Shown one piece after another: positions 42,789 to 53,049 of a DNA stretch of 64,000 bases. The notes under the pieces were generated by a model. It did no database searches. It saw only the letters and a list, made by a program, of their open reading frames with translations, and was not told the DNA's origin. The stretch's first letter is position 1, and the number at the start of each line of letters is the position of its first letter. The stretch is from Rhytidiadelphus loreus (taxonomy: Eukaryota; Streptophyta; Bryopsida; Hypnales; Hylocomiaceae), in assembly GCA_947034895.1 (NCBI GenBank), contig OX344761.1, positions 29,400,863 to 29,464,862 on the forward strand, read 5' to 3'. The position numbers and the translations under genes are program-made.

Positions 42789-42941
42789 CACTACAAGAAA
42801 ATGGGGGTATAAATGACTTGTCCACAATGACTGCATTGACAATGATGACTGCAAATTAGTCATTTTGCACTCACTTTGAAGTCATTGTTGTCAGTGCAGT
42901 CATTGTGGACAAGTCATTTATATCCCCATTTTCTTATAGTG
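42789..42941. mobile_element. CACTA-type MITE, 153 bp
   Basis: Left end CACTACAAGAAAATGGGG, right end the complement of CACTATAAGAAAATGGGG, flanked by TGA on both sides (42786-42788, 42942-42944). The whole unit is a near-perfect palindrome with ATGACTGCA words. It is related by its ends to the 1.93-kb element at 34116. Confidence 0.9.
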
Positions 42942-42944
42942 TGA

Positions 42945-44375
42945 GTCAAAAGAGGATTTCAAATTCTACTTGTGATTAAATTTAGAATTTTTGAACATAT
43001 GTGTTATTAAAACTAACCCAAGGTTTTCATGAATTGAGGTTGTTCACTTTAGCAGCTAGGAATGGTCCTATATTAGGCATTCATTCAATTGAAACATACA
43101 TGATTAATAGCCTCAATCAAATATTGAATTGTACAAAAGATCGAGTGAGATACTGATTTCAATAAGAACTTCTTTCTTTTGGGTGTATCATCATCTTAAA
43201 AGCTATTTCTTTACTGCAATGAAGAATGGTCATTTTAAGAAAATGTTGTAAATAATTTAGGTTTGGAACATGACCAATATGGATGTTTTTAGGTAGTGAT
43301 TTTAGGTTATGTTGGTTTCAAGGGGGTCTAGCAACTCCTTTGGGCTACTTAATTGGGCAATACTCTTTAAAATACAAAAATGCATTAAAATTCATTCTTC
43401 GAGGAGAACTACAATCAAAATTGCTATTGCCTTCTCTTATAATTCATTTATTGGAGGGTTGTTAGAATATGTGGTCAGGGATGTGATTCTTTTCCGAATC
43501 TATGGCAATCTTCTCCAATCCATGACATCCGAGTTGAAGATTCAAAAATATGCAATTTTGATTTGCATTGGGAGGGCCAAGGATTTGGTAAGAATTTAAT
43601 GAAGAAGAAGTGACATGGAGGTTTTTCTATATAAAAGAAGTTGAGAAGAATCCCATGGTGAAGTAGATAGAGAAGAAGATAAAGTTCAATGGCAATAAAA
43701 TTGCCAAGTAGATGCGCTTGAAGAAGACTGTTGAAACCTAGACAATATACATCAAGTATAGTGTTTTGTTTTGAACATGTTTATGTTTAGAGTTCGGTTG
43801 TTGTTTTGATGAGGGAATTTGTATATTGGTGTAGAAAGAGAAGTCATTGAGAGATTGAGGGGTATAGTTATTGTGTGAAGTAGCAAAGTGGCGATTGATT
43901 TGGACTTCAGAAGTCCTTTAAATCTCATATGATTACTATAATTGAGTGGCAATATGAGATGTCAAAAGATCAAACAAATGCAAAATCAGAAATTTCTCAA
44001 CTTGAGTTAGAAAAGGAATTATTAATGTTTATAATATTAAACACAAATAAATATTACAAACTAGAGACACAATCATATTGTAGAAAAGAGTAATAACAAT
44101 GAAAAGAATTGGTCACTCAATATCCATGATAGTCAATTTTGCTAATGAGAGAACTACCTTGCAAACTAAATGAAAGAATAACATTTAAAGAATAATAATT
44201 TTGAGGCAACTCTAGCCTTAGGCAAAGCAAATGTCTCGGCAAATGTCTCTTTCAAAACTCAAATAAGGTAGAAATACCTATTTTAGACCCCCCCCCAATG
44301 ATGGTTGTCTAGAGTGACCTATTGTGGAAAATAGTTGGATGCACTATTCATTGAAAAAGATTCTTTGTTTGTAGC
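42945..44375. other. No gene seen; AT-rich sequence
   Basis: Short frames (for example 43283-43599) lack any protein-like signature. A C8 run occurs near 44290. No terminus or RNA is recognised. Confidence 0.45.
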
Positions 44376-44378
44376 TTC

Positions 44379-44616
44379 CACTAGAAGAAGCCCGTGTTTG
44401 TTTGAATGTTTCAGATGTCAAAGTTGATGGATTTTACTAGACATCCTTTGTGACAACTTGTATTTTTATGTCAACAATGACATCTAATGTAACATCTTGA
44501 TGTTACATTAGATGTCATTGTTGACATAAACATACAAATTGTTATAAAAGATTTCTAGCAAAATCCATCAACTTTGACGTCTAAAACATTCAAATAAACA
44601 CGGGCTTCTTCTAGTG
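44379..44616. mobile_element. CACTA-derived palindromic MITE, 238 bp, copy 2
   Basis: Ends CACTAGAAGAAGCCCGTG and its complement, with TTC on both sides (44376-44378, 44617-44619). It is highly similar to the copy at 32748-32983, including the central palindrome. Confidence 0.9.
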
Positions 44617-44619
44617 TTC

Positions 44620-46118
44620 TCATCCACTCATCTCTCTTCCCTCCTTACTTAGGGAGAAGTGCCAAAGCCAACCATAGTAGGTGAGTCTATAAGACCAAAA
44701 TGGGTTTGAATGAAAAATCCACATTTATATTGAATAAAATATTCATTCTTAGGAAAAAAAATCCTTTTTTTTTGCATCCTTCTTCATCCTTATATCTGCA
44801 CACATTGAGCTCAATTTCTCACCAAATTTCACATACCCTACATGCAAAAATGCTTAAATGATCAGAAATAGGGACCTCTACCATAATAACTAAAAATCTG
44901 ATTTTGGGGGCATTTTCAAAAGGAGCCTATATATGATCACCCATATATGATCACTTAGGCATTTGTGGAACAGATGGTGAGTAGTTGAGTGTGATGGAAA
45001 TTTTTCCCGTGTAGGGAGATAGAAAATATTAGGATTGCGAAATTTTCAGAATCTTATTAGCAAAACTGAAATTTCTGTGAATTTTAGAAGGCAAAGAGTG
45101 TTCTGAACCAGTACATGACATCTAGAGTCTTGCAATTCTGCTCATAGAGAAGACTACTTCCTACTCATGTGTAAATCCTGTAATACATGGCATTCAGCAA
45201 TTGTTCCTCATAGCCTCATATTGTGCATGTCATTAAAACTAGACTCCCAAACATGGTTCACAAATTTTTTTTGCTTGGCTTGAAATAGCGGTATCCTACC
45301 AGTTGGGTAATGGGTGCTCTGACTCTACTTGCAAGAAATGTACATGGACACTTTTGGGTGTTTTCACGTGAGCACAGTTGAGCTAATCAACGTCCGTGGA
45401 CACTCTACGGTCTCAACCGACACGTGCCCCAACCAGACTGAACCAAGTCCGCATATCCCCAACCATCAGAACCATCAGAACCATCAGAGGCTCCAAACCA
45501 ACCAGAAAAATCCTACGTGGCTACACAGTGACAAGGATTTCAACCGGTCGGGTCCAATGACCAGCCTTCGTAGAAATAGAACCAATCCGCTTTCCACTGT
45601 TTCCCATGTTCTTTCTTTCTTCCTCTTCCCGACACCATCTTCCCTATCTCCCCGTCTAGATTCTCCCATGGACCACAAGCTTTGCAAAAGCCGCCTTGTG
45701 CAGAATTCATTGGCATGAAAGAATGGCGTGCATTTGATTATCTTCAGGGGCATCCAGGATTGTGTGGTGAAGCGGAGCTTGATCGCTGAGCTTACAGGGA
45801 TCACCTGGTGAGATTTTCTTAACCTAGTTAACGTGATACGATGCCTCTCATGTCTCTAGATGGTGTCTTCAATCTGTCTGTGACGCAAATGCAGTAAGTA
45901 CCTAGGTGAAATTGAGATGTAGTAGCGAATCCGAGAAAGAATTAGACAGAATGGATAAGTGGATTGGATTTATTGTTAGGTCGTTTGTTCAGGGGTTCAA
46001 GCGGAACGGATAGAAACGTTTGTTCGATTTGTGAGGATTTGAGGTTTTGAGATTGGATTACCGAAAGCATTGAATTAGTCTTTGGCTTGTGACAGTGTTG
46101 CGAGAACTTTGGATCTTA
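44620..46118 (+). promoter_or_regulatory. Upstream region and probable 5' UTR intron of the membrane-protein gene
   Basis: GC content rises from about 45330. A CT-rich stretch at 45600-45660 precedes a short upstream ATG frame of 17 codons (45669-45719). A GTGAG donor at 45808 and a GTGACAG acceptor ending at 46095 could define a 5' UTR intron. The ATG of the gene then follows 24 bases later. No TATA box is obvious. Confidence 0.35.
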
Positions 46119-47117
46119 ATGGCGCAATCGTTGACCATGCGCGCGGTGGTGTCGTTGCCCGTGGTGGCATGGACCATTCTCACGGGCTTTCTGCTGTTCC
46201 GAAACAGTGAGGCCGGAACGGCCCTGCTATCGAAAGGCTGCCCGGACTATGTCGCGTATTCGTGGAGGTCCAACATTCCCGCCCTCGACAACGTCCTCTG
46301 TCTCCTGGTGAATTTCTTCGTCCACGCTCTGAGTTCGCATGAGGGCCAATTTGTCACGGGCTACATCTGCTCGCTCCTCGTCTCCGTGCTGGCCTTCATG
46401 GCCGTAGAAGGCTCCCGAATCAAGTCCAGCTTGTTTCTGTCCGCGACCTGGATCCACAGCGGCGTCGCACAATTCACAGGCGTGTCGGTCTCGTTCCCTC
46501 TCCTCTGGCTCACCACGTACTTCCTCACCGATGGAGCGAATCGCGATCATCACCAGATATGGAAGAAGAAAATCTCTTTACCGCGAGTAGCTGCCATCGC
46601 TTTCGCCTTCCTGTTCCTCTGGCTCAACATCATCGCGCTCTTGTTTCCCCTCAGGACTGACCAGAAGCAGATGGCGTGCTTGCTGTTCCAGGTCACGCCC
46701 GCTGCTGTCACTCTTGCGTATCTGCCGTTCAACTGGGGACCCGACGCACAGCAGCAGAAGGGGCACAAGGGCGTGATCGCGCTCCATCTCCTACAAGCCG
46801 GATTTGGACTGACATGGCACCTGGTGGCCATCTTGTACGTGATCCGCGACCCGGAGCTTCCCGGCCGGATTCTCCAGCTCTTGACGTCGTTTCGACCCGA
46901 CGAGTTTGTAGTCTACTTCTTGTTGATCGACTTGCTGTCGCTGTTCCTGTCGTTCGTCTATCTCACGGCACTCGAAGACGGGATTCTCATCGCGTTGCTA
47001 GAAGTCGTGGGAGCTTGCGTGTTCGGACCTGCATTCGCTGTCTCGGCTTACTGCGTCTTCCGAGAGCAAAGCATCTCCAAAGCAGTTTCCGGCGGTAGAG
47101 GCAAGAGGAATGATTGA
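46119..47117 (+). CDS. Multi-pass membrane protein of unknown function, 332 aa
   Basis: An uninterrupted, GC-rich frame starting at the first ATG (M-A-Q-S-L-T-M-R); the frame is open 30 bases further upstream but only from GTG. I see about eight hydrophobic segments: an N-terminal helix (about residues 10-28), L-D-N-V-L-C-L-L-V-N-F-F, a segment near residue 90, S-F-P-L-L-W-L-T-T-Y-F-L, A-A-I-A-F-A-F-L-F-L-W-L, a segment after Q-M-A-C, and two near the C-terminus. The tail is short and basic. There is no signal cleavage motif or known catalytic motif. The topology, the L-D-x-x-L-C-x-L-V-x-F-F motif and the F-P-L-x-W-L motif recall uncharacterised multi-pass proteins I associate with filamentous fungi, so horizontal acquisition is possible. 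The gene lacks coding introns and stands alone among transposons. Its integrity suggests that it is functional. Confidence 0.75.
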   Translation: MAQSLTMRAVVSLPVVAWTILTGFLLFRNSEAGTALLSKGCPDYVAYSWRSNIPALDNVLCLLVNFFVHALSSHEGQFVTGYICSLLVSVLAFMAVEGSRIKSSLFLSATWIHSGVAQFTGVSVSFPLLWLTTYFLTDGANRDHHQIWKKKISLPRVAAIAFAFLFLWLNIIALLFPLRTDQKQMACLLFQVTPAAVTLAYLPFNWGPDAQQQKGHKGVIALHLLQAGFGLTWHLVAILYVIRDPELPGRILQLLTSFRPDEFVVYFLLIDLLSLFLSFVYLTALEDGILIALLEVVGACVFGPAFAVSAYCVFREQSISKAVSGGRGKRND

Positions 47118-49672
47118 AGTATTGAACTTATTCGCTTGCAAACCCTAAATCCTAACTACGCCTCGTCTTTGTATGTAATTATCACTTTCATCATGTGCTA
47201 TCTGTGGATTTAGGTCATTTTCGGACGACCATCGTTGATTTTAACAAACGCACCCGCGTTTCTCTTCCCAGCCCGTGTGGATCGTGCCATCGAATCTTGA
47301 ATATATTGTGGGTGCGGATTGTGCTTGCATGCAAAGACAGTATGCTTTCTTTTTGCAGGTGTGTTTGTATGTTAACTTAGGTATTTGAGTTGGATCACAA
47401 TTTTCTGAGATGACGGTATACATGTTAAGACTTTTTGATATTAGCTTCACAAGCATTTCACAAGGAGCCCAATAGAAGCACACGGCAGCCCATACATTTC
47501 TTCTGGAGCATTTTTCCCGACGATACTCGAGCGAAGGTGGTAATTGTATGGACAATTTGATAGCTATTCTGATAGTGACACTTCGTACCCAGTGAACGTT
47601 CTTGCTTACTGCCACCCCAGATGGTCATATCATTCAAAAATTTACTGTGGTCGACTGCAAACTTGCATATAACACCGTAGCAAATATTGAAGCTCATTGT
47701 CTGTTTGGTGTATCATCTGAAGGAAATTAGCAAAAACACTTGGATCAAGGGAAGACTGAAGCACTTACTAGCACAAACCCCAATTGACTCTATCTAAATG
47801 AGTCTTGGATAATGGTTGAGATGAGGTTCCGTACGTCAATTTTGCCTTATGTTCGTGTAAATGGCTTCACCGTGGGGGCATCTACCCAGTACACAACCGC
47901 AGAATAGGGATAAAGTGTCGTTATGGAGTCTATGCACATGCAGCCACAAGGGAATGCGCACCAGGTCCGTCTTCTTCTTATTTTCAGTTTTCGAAAGTGG
48001 ATGAAAAGGCAATACTTCATTTCAATGGAGTGCAATTTATTCAAACGCAGAATAGTTTTACAGTGACGATAATTTTAGTGGCAGTTTGTTTGTGTACGCA
48101 AACACATTTTTAGAACTGAGGTTTTCTTGGCGACCTCACAAAATAGTTCTAAACATGCAGCTAATTTGGCGATATGCTGCATAACATCAAGGTGACTTAC
48201 TCGAACTGATGACACCTTGCGAGTGTTCCTTGGTGAAACGACATGCTTCGCAAAACTAGTGTTCTACTAGTTAACCCTTAAACAACAAGTTGGTCACCGT
48301 GAAAATTAGTTGTTTTGGAACCGTGTGAATTGTTGGCTTAAAAAAATGCAAAAGCACTCATTGGATGTTCCCTTTTCACACAAAATTTGGAGGATGAATA
48401 CATGCACTTCTATCCCACATGGAGAGATTCTTTGTCATTCATTGGACGGGCCAGAAAACATCCCCAATGTCATTTATGGGTTAAAGTATCACGCACCACA
48501 ACCACAATGTGTTCTGCAAGGACCTAACATGCAGCCACCCAAAAAAACCTATGGTGCTGAAATAAGTAAATTTATTAAATAAATCTTTGGTTGAAGAATG
48601 ACTAAACAAGTCTATGGGGCATTGAGACATGGAAATTGGCACAAGCAATATGTAAGATAATTTAGCCACTATTAATATTATTCTTACTAACACATAGACC
48701 TATGTCTCCTCAAAATTCCTCTGATGCTAAAATAAATAAATAAGTGTAGCTATTTATGAATAGTTGAACACCACTTAGCGTAGAAATTGATGACATCATG
48801 CTAATACACATAAATGGGACATAACTTTTTTAGGAAACATACAATAGTATAAACTACTAGGTCTATCATTTACCTAGTAAAAATATAAACTTATACTAGA
48901 GCTGATCTCGTAAGTATCATGTACAAAGTCAAGAATTCAAATGCAAGGCAATTTAGGGATGCACCACCATTTCACCCATACTTCTTTGCACAACAACAAT
49001 AAGTTCCTACAAGCACAGTCATTTGCCATTACAAAATTCCACAATTAGACATCTCCAAACAAACTCTATCCTAGATATTCAACCTAATAGGCATAAGTAG
49101 ATTGGACTTTTCCATTTCAATCCAAAGTAAAATGGAAGGGAAACTAATCACTACAATTCTAGGGCAAATAAATCTTACCAAATTTAATTGCTACTTCATC
49201 AAACTATCTAACAAAAATTGTAGTTGATTACCCTTCCGATAAAGTAGCTATTGTTATCAAAGGACCCCAACTCTATCTAAGTTCTCACTAAGTATCTTTT
49301 GCATCTACTTGAAATAAACTACTCATCAAAGGCCTTCTAATAAGGGCAATTTTCCAAAGTATAAATACACTAAGAAAACATTTTCATAACCACCTGAATG
49401 TATTCCTCAAGATTGTTGTGAAGCTTAAACTTCAAAAAATCAACATTTGAAAACAGATAATCATTTTCTATAGAATAAGCATAACAACCATTTTAGCCAA
49501 TCAACTTTAGAAACTCCTTAAAATTTTGGATCAAACTATTATTGATGTCCAAGACTCTCCAAATTGTAGTCAATGGGTTTAAATTGTAGGGTGGAAGCAT
49601 TGCTACGCGTGAGTTTGACTTCATACAAGTATTGAAAAGACCACGTTGTAACATTAGTACATCATGGTCAAT
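47118..49672. other. No gene seen
   Basis: Downstream flank of the membrane-protein gene, then AT-rich sequence. Short frames on both strands are not supported. A TTAACCC word near 48273 has no partner and is not called. Confidence 0.45.
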
Positions 49673-50536
49673 CAACACTACAACAAAAGCAGTGTTTTAT
49701 GATTGCAAAATATGATTGCCGTAAGTCATAAAATCGAAAAATATAACTCAAGCAGAAATCACAGTAGATGATTTAGAGCATAATTGGGTCTAGTCATTAC
49801 CGACAAGTCGCTTTGGACATCACTCATATTGGTAGTCATATGGATTTGAGGGTATAATTAGCCAAATTTTGCCAACATGATGTATACGTTGACTATCCTT
49901 GGGGGCTTGACTTTTTTTTAAGCTACCCGGGCAAAGAAAAAAAATCTCACGTAGGATATGACTCTGTTTAGTCATATTTTTGGTTGACATGGTAGTTAAT
50001 GTGAAATATGACTCTTGTGAGTCATATTTTTGATTGATACGGTAGTTAATGTGGATGTCATTAGTAATTTTATGATTGATTGTAGTCATATTTTGGGATG
50101 TGTAAGGTTACATTTTGACACACACAAGTATGAGCATTATATGACTATAACTAATTATTTTTGGCCAATATATATTGTGAAATGTAACTCGCTAAGTGAT
50201 ATTTTGGATAATTGAGAGATATTTTTAAAATTTGTGTGTAATTTATGTTGAGGTGATTGAAGTCCAAAATAGCTTTAATTACAAACTACAATCATATTTT
50301 TCATTTTAAATGGACATGACACATGGCAATTATACATTAAGATGATTTAACAATTGAAAAAACAAAACTTCGTGTAGTTAAAAATACATACACATGATTT
50401 TAAAGATATACATGAGACAATCATATTGAAGAGGGAGAATGTAAGAAGAAATGCAACTCTTTTCATTGACATTTATTAGCCAACAATATAAAACATATAT
50501 ATCACAATGAATCATTCACAAAATCCAATAGGGCCT

Positions 50537-51298
50537 GGGTACAAACATGCTTGGGGTACCCTATAAACACCGTCACACAATAATATGCAGTGAATTTCAT
50601 TTCTTTAATGTAGGATTAGGCTACAAATTTTTTTGTAGAAACTTAATTTTAATACAAATTTACTTGCTTCAAATAGAATAGAATATGAAATCATTAAAAA
50701 AAATTGCCTTTAATTGATTAAAGTTGTTAATATGATTCCTGAAGCCCCATTCAGGACTCTGTCACAGTGTCCATTTTTCATTCAGGAATCAAGAAGGAAT
50801 ATAAATATTTAGTAGAAAGTGTTTTCAAATCACTACATTGGTTTATGATGTTTTAATAACCAATTTTAGAAATCTATAACTTGATATGGGATATTTAACT
50901 ATTTATTATTATTTTTCAAATCATCCTAAATATAACAAGGAGGGGCTACGTTTAAAAGGAATTCAAAATTTGAGATTCTTTTGGATTTCATAATTAAAAC
51001 ATGAAAAGTAATTTGTAAAGTAGTGAATAGGCAAAAAATCATGGTAAAATTCTTGTATATACATGTATATTTTCCATTGATATGATATCAGCTGCTATAT
51101 CCTAACAAATATGAAAATTAAAAATTAAAGATTTAGTAGGTTTTGATTCATGAAAATTATTTGACTATATGTGTTCTAACAATAATCAATGTTTTTAAAA
51201 AATTACTCTAATTTATTTTTGTAAAATAGGCTAATCAAAAATTATTTCATTCCTGTTCCTTGGTTCCTGACTGGGGTACCCCAAGCATGCTTGTACCC
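50537..51298. mobile_element. Nested element with GGGTACAAACATGC ends, 762 bp
   Basis: Inverted ends of about 25 bases, GGGTACAA(A/G)CATGCTTGG then GGTACCC, are flanked by GCCT on both sides (50533-50536, 51299-51302). A 4-bp duplication of this kind does not match a family I can name with confidence. The interior is AT-rich and non-coding, with a CATTCAGGA inverted word near 50740-50790. It sits inside the 3.0-kb CACTA element and is therefore younger. Confidence 0.65.
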
Positions 51299-51499
51299 GC
51301 CTATATTCCTTACAATTATGTGATGATGGCTCTATTGGGTTGCAAGTAGCCTCCAACAACTTTGTTTCATTTTTTGGTGTTGCATATACAATTAAAGAAA
51401 TAGGAGGTTAATTTTTAGTGAATGAACAACAAAGTTCAACCTTCTAAGGTTTACAACAACACAAAATATATAGCACAAGTTTAGAGTAGGAAGAATAAA

Positions 51500-51965
51500 A
51501 GTGATGATGAAGGAAAGAAGAAAAAAAAAGTGGCAAGTGCTAAAAGATAACAACAAACAAGAGTTAAGATGCAACAAGAAATAACAAGAAGCAACAACTA
51601 AGAGGCAATAAAAAACAACAAGAAACAAGTGTTAAGAGGCAACAAAAAGAAACAAGAAGTAAGAACTAAAAAACAATAAGAAGAAACAAAAAGCAAAAAC
51701 TAAGAAGAAAAAAAGGGTTAAAATGCAAGGAGAAGAAAGAAGATTCATTAAACTAAAAAGCAACAAGAAGCAAGAGATGAGATGCAACAAGAACTAAAAT
51801 GCAACAAAAACCAACTATTAAGAAGCAAAAAACAACAAGTAACAAGTAAGAGCTAGGAGACAACAAGAAGCAACAACTAAGAAGCAAAAAAAAGAAGTAA
51901 CAAGAAGTAAGAGTTAAGAGACAACAATAGGCAAGGAAGAAGAATCAAGAGAAGTGGCAATTAGG
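51500..51965 (+). repeat. A-rich AACAAGAAGCAAC simple repeat
   Basis: Degenerate units of AACAAGAAGCAACAA and AAGAAGTAA recur about twenty times. The opposite strand yields hydrophobic and Phe/Leu/Ser frames that are not genes. It is internal to the 3.0-kb CACTA element. Confidence 0.7.
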
Positions 51966-52198
51966 GTTTCAAAATCCTAAAGAAGTGACGGTTAGGGTTT
52001 CAAAACTCTAAAAAAGTGGTGATTAAGTTTGAAAATCCAAAAAAAGAATTGGCTAGGATTTCAAAATTTTAAACAATGACTTGTCCATATTTTTCTTGGG
52101 CTACCCGAAAATTAAAAAATGTCACTCCCATGAAAATATGACTAGAAATATGACTCAACGTTCCCCAAATATATTCCCTACGTTCTCTATGAAATACT

Positions 52199-52512
52199 CA
52201 TTAGAGGAGATTTCAGCCCCCTGGAGGGCTGTGAGTTCCCAGACTGCGGGAACTGGTTCGCAAGGGGCCGCAACAGCTTGCAGACGTGGAATGGCGACTT
52301 CCACGTCGGAAAAAAAAAAAAAAAATTTCAAAAAAAAAAATGAAATTTTTTTTTCTGTTTTTTTTTTTGCATTTCAAGAGTAAAATTTTTTTTTTTTTTT
52401 TTTTTTTTGAAATTTTTTAATTGGGAACAGCTGTTTCCCGAAAACTGCAGGGGGACAGTTCCCCCGCAGCTGCTTGAAACGGCCCTCCAAGGGTCCGAAA
52501 ACTCCTCTAATG
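52199..52512. mobile_element. GC-armed palindromic MITE with poly(A)/poly(T) centre
   Basis: The arms CATTAGAGGAGATTTC and the complement CATTAGAGGAGTTTTC extend about 60 bases through C-C-C-T-G/T-G-G-A-G-G-G-C-type sequence. The centre has long A and T runs (52309-52405). GC-rich arms in AT-rich surroundings and near self-complementarity suggest a fold-back element. No duplication was fixed; a TA or TCA word is possible. Confidence 0.6.
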
Positions 52513-53049
52513 TTGGTGTTTTCAATAGGCGTATAGTATACGCTTGTGAAGTATATGGCCCAAAAATGACTAGCAACCATATTTTGCAGTCATATTTCTC
52601 CCCAAGGTGTTGGCATTCAAGAATATGACTGTGAGCAGTCGCTAGTCATCCCCAGTCATATTTTTGTAGTCATAAAACACTACTTTTGTTGTAGTGTTAA
52701 GACAAAATTGATTTCTTTTCACCCTCCTCCAAGATCTTCTTATACCCATATATTTTCATTAAAGTACACAATTGTTCGTCCCATAGTCAATTGACACTAG
52801 TACTATGGATAGAAAATCCCAAAGGCATTCAAAATATGGTGGACGGGGAAGCAGTCAGTAAACTCCTTGACAAGCATTTTTCCTACACTTGTAGACAACC
52901 ACACAAATGCATATTAGAGGAACAAATTGAAGTATACATGTGGAAGGAAAAAATATTGTAGAAAACAAAAAATATAGAAATGCATGATTGCAATGTGTTG
53001 GACATTCATTCTTATGCACCTTAATAATTAGAAAGTGAACTTGTGCATT

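Larger units (their letters stand above)
49676..52696 (+). mobile_element. Non-autonomous CACTA element, 3.0 kb
   Basis: Left end CACTACAACAAAAGCAG and right end the complement of CACTACAACAAAAGTAG, with a further match over GTGTTTTATGA, giving inverted repeats of about 30 bases. TATGACT words are dense near both ends. The flanking triplets (CAA left, TTA right) differ, so the duplication has decayed or the borders were rearranged. There is no transposase. It contains a 762-bp nested element, an A-rich repeat and a palindromic MITE. Confidence 0.8.

Noticed and set aside
43283..43599. Overlapping short plus-strand frames
   Set aside because: No motif, AT-rich context, no splice or promoter evidence.
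48273..48290. TTAACCC word as a piggyBac end
   Set aside because: No matching GGGTTAA partner with complementary terminus was found within a reasonable distance.
51392..51628. 78-codon hydrophobic minus-strand frame
   Set aside because: It is the complement of the AACAAGAAGCAAC repeat.
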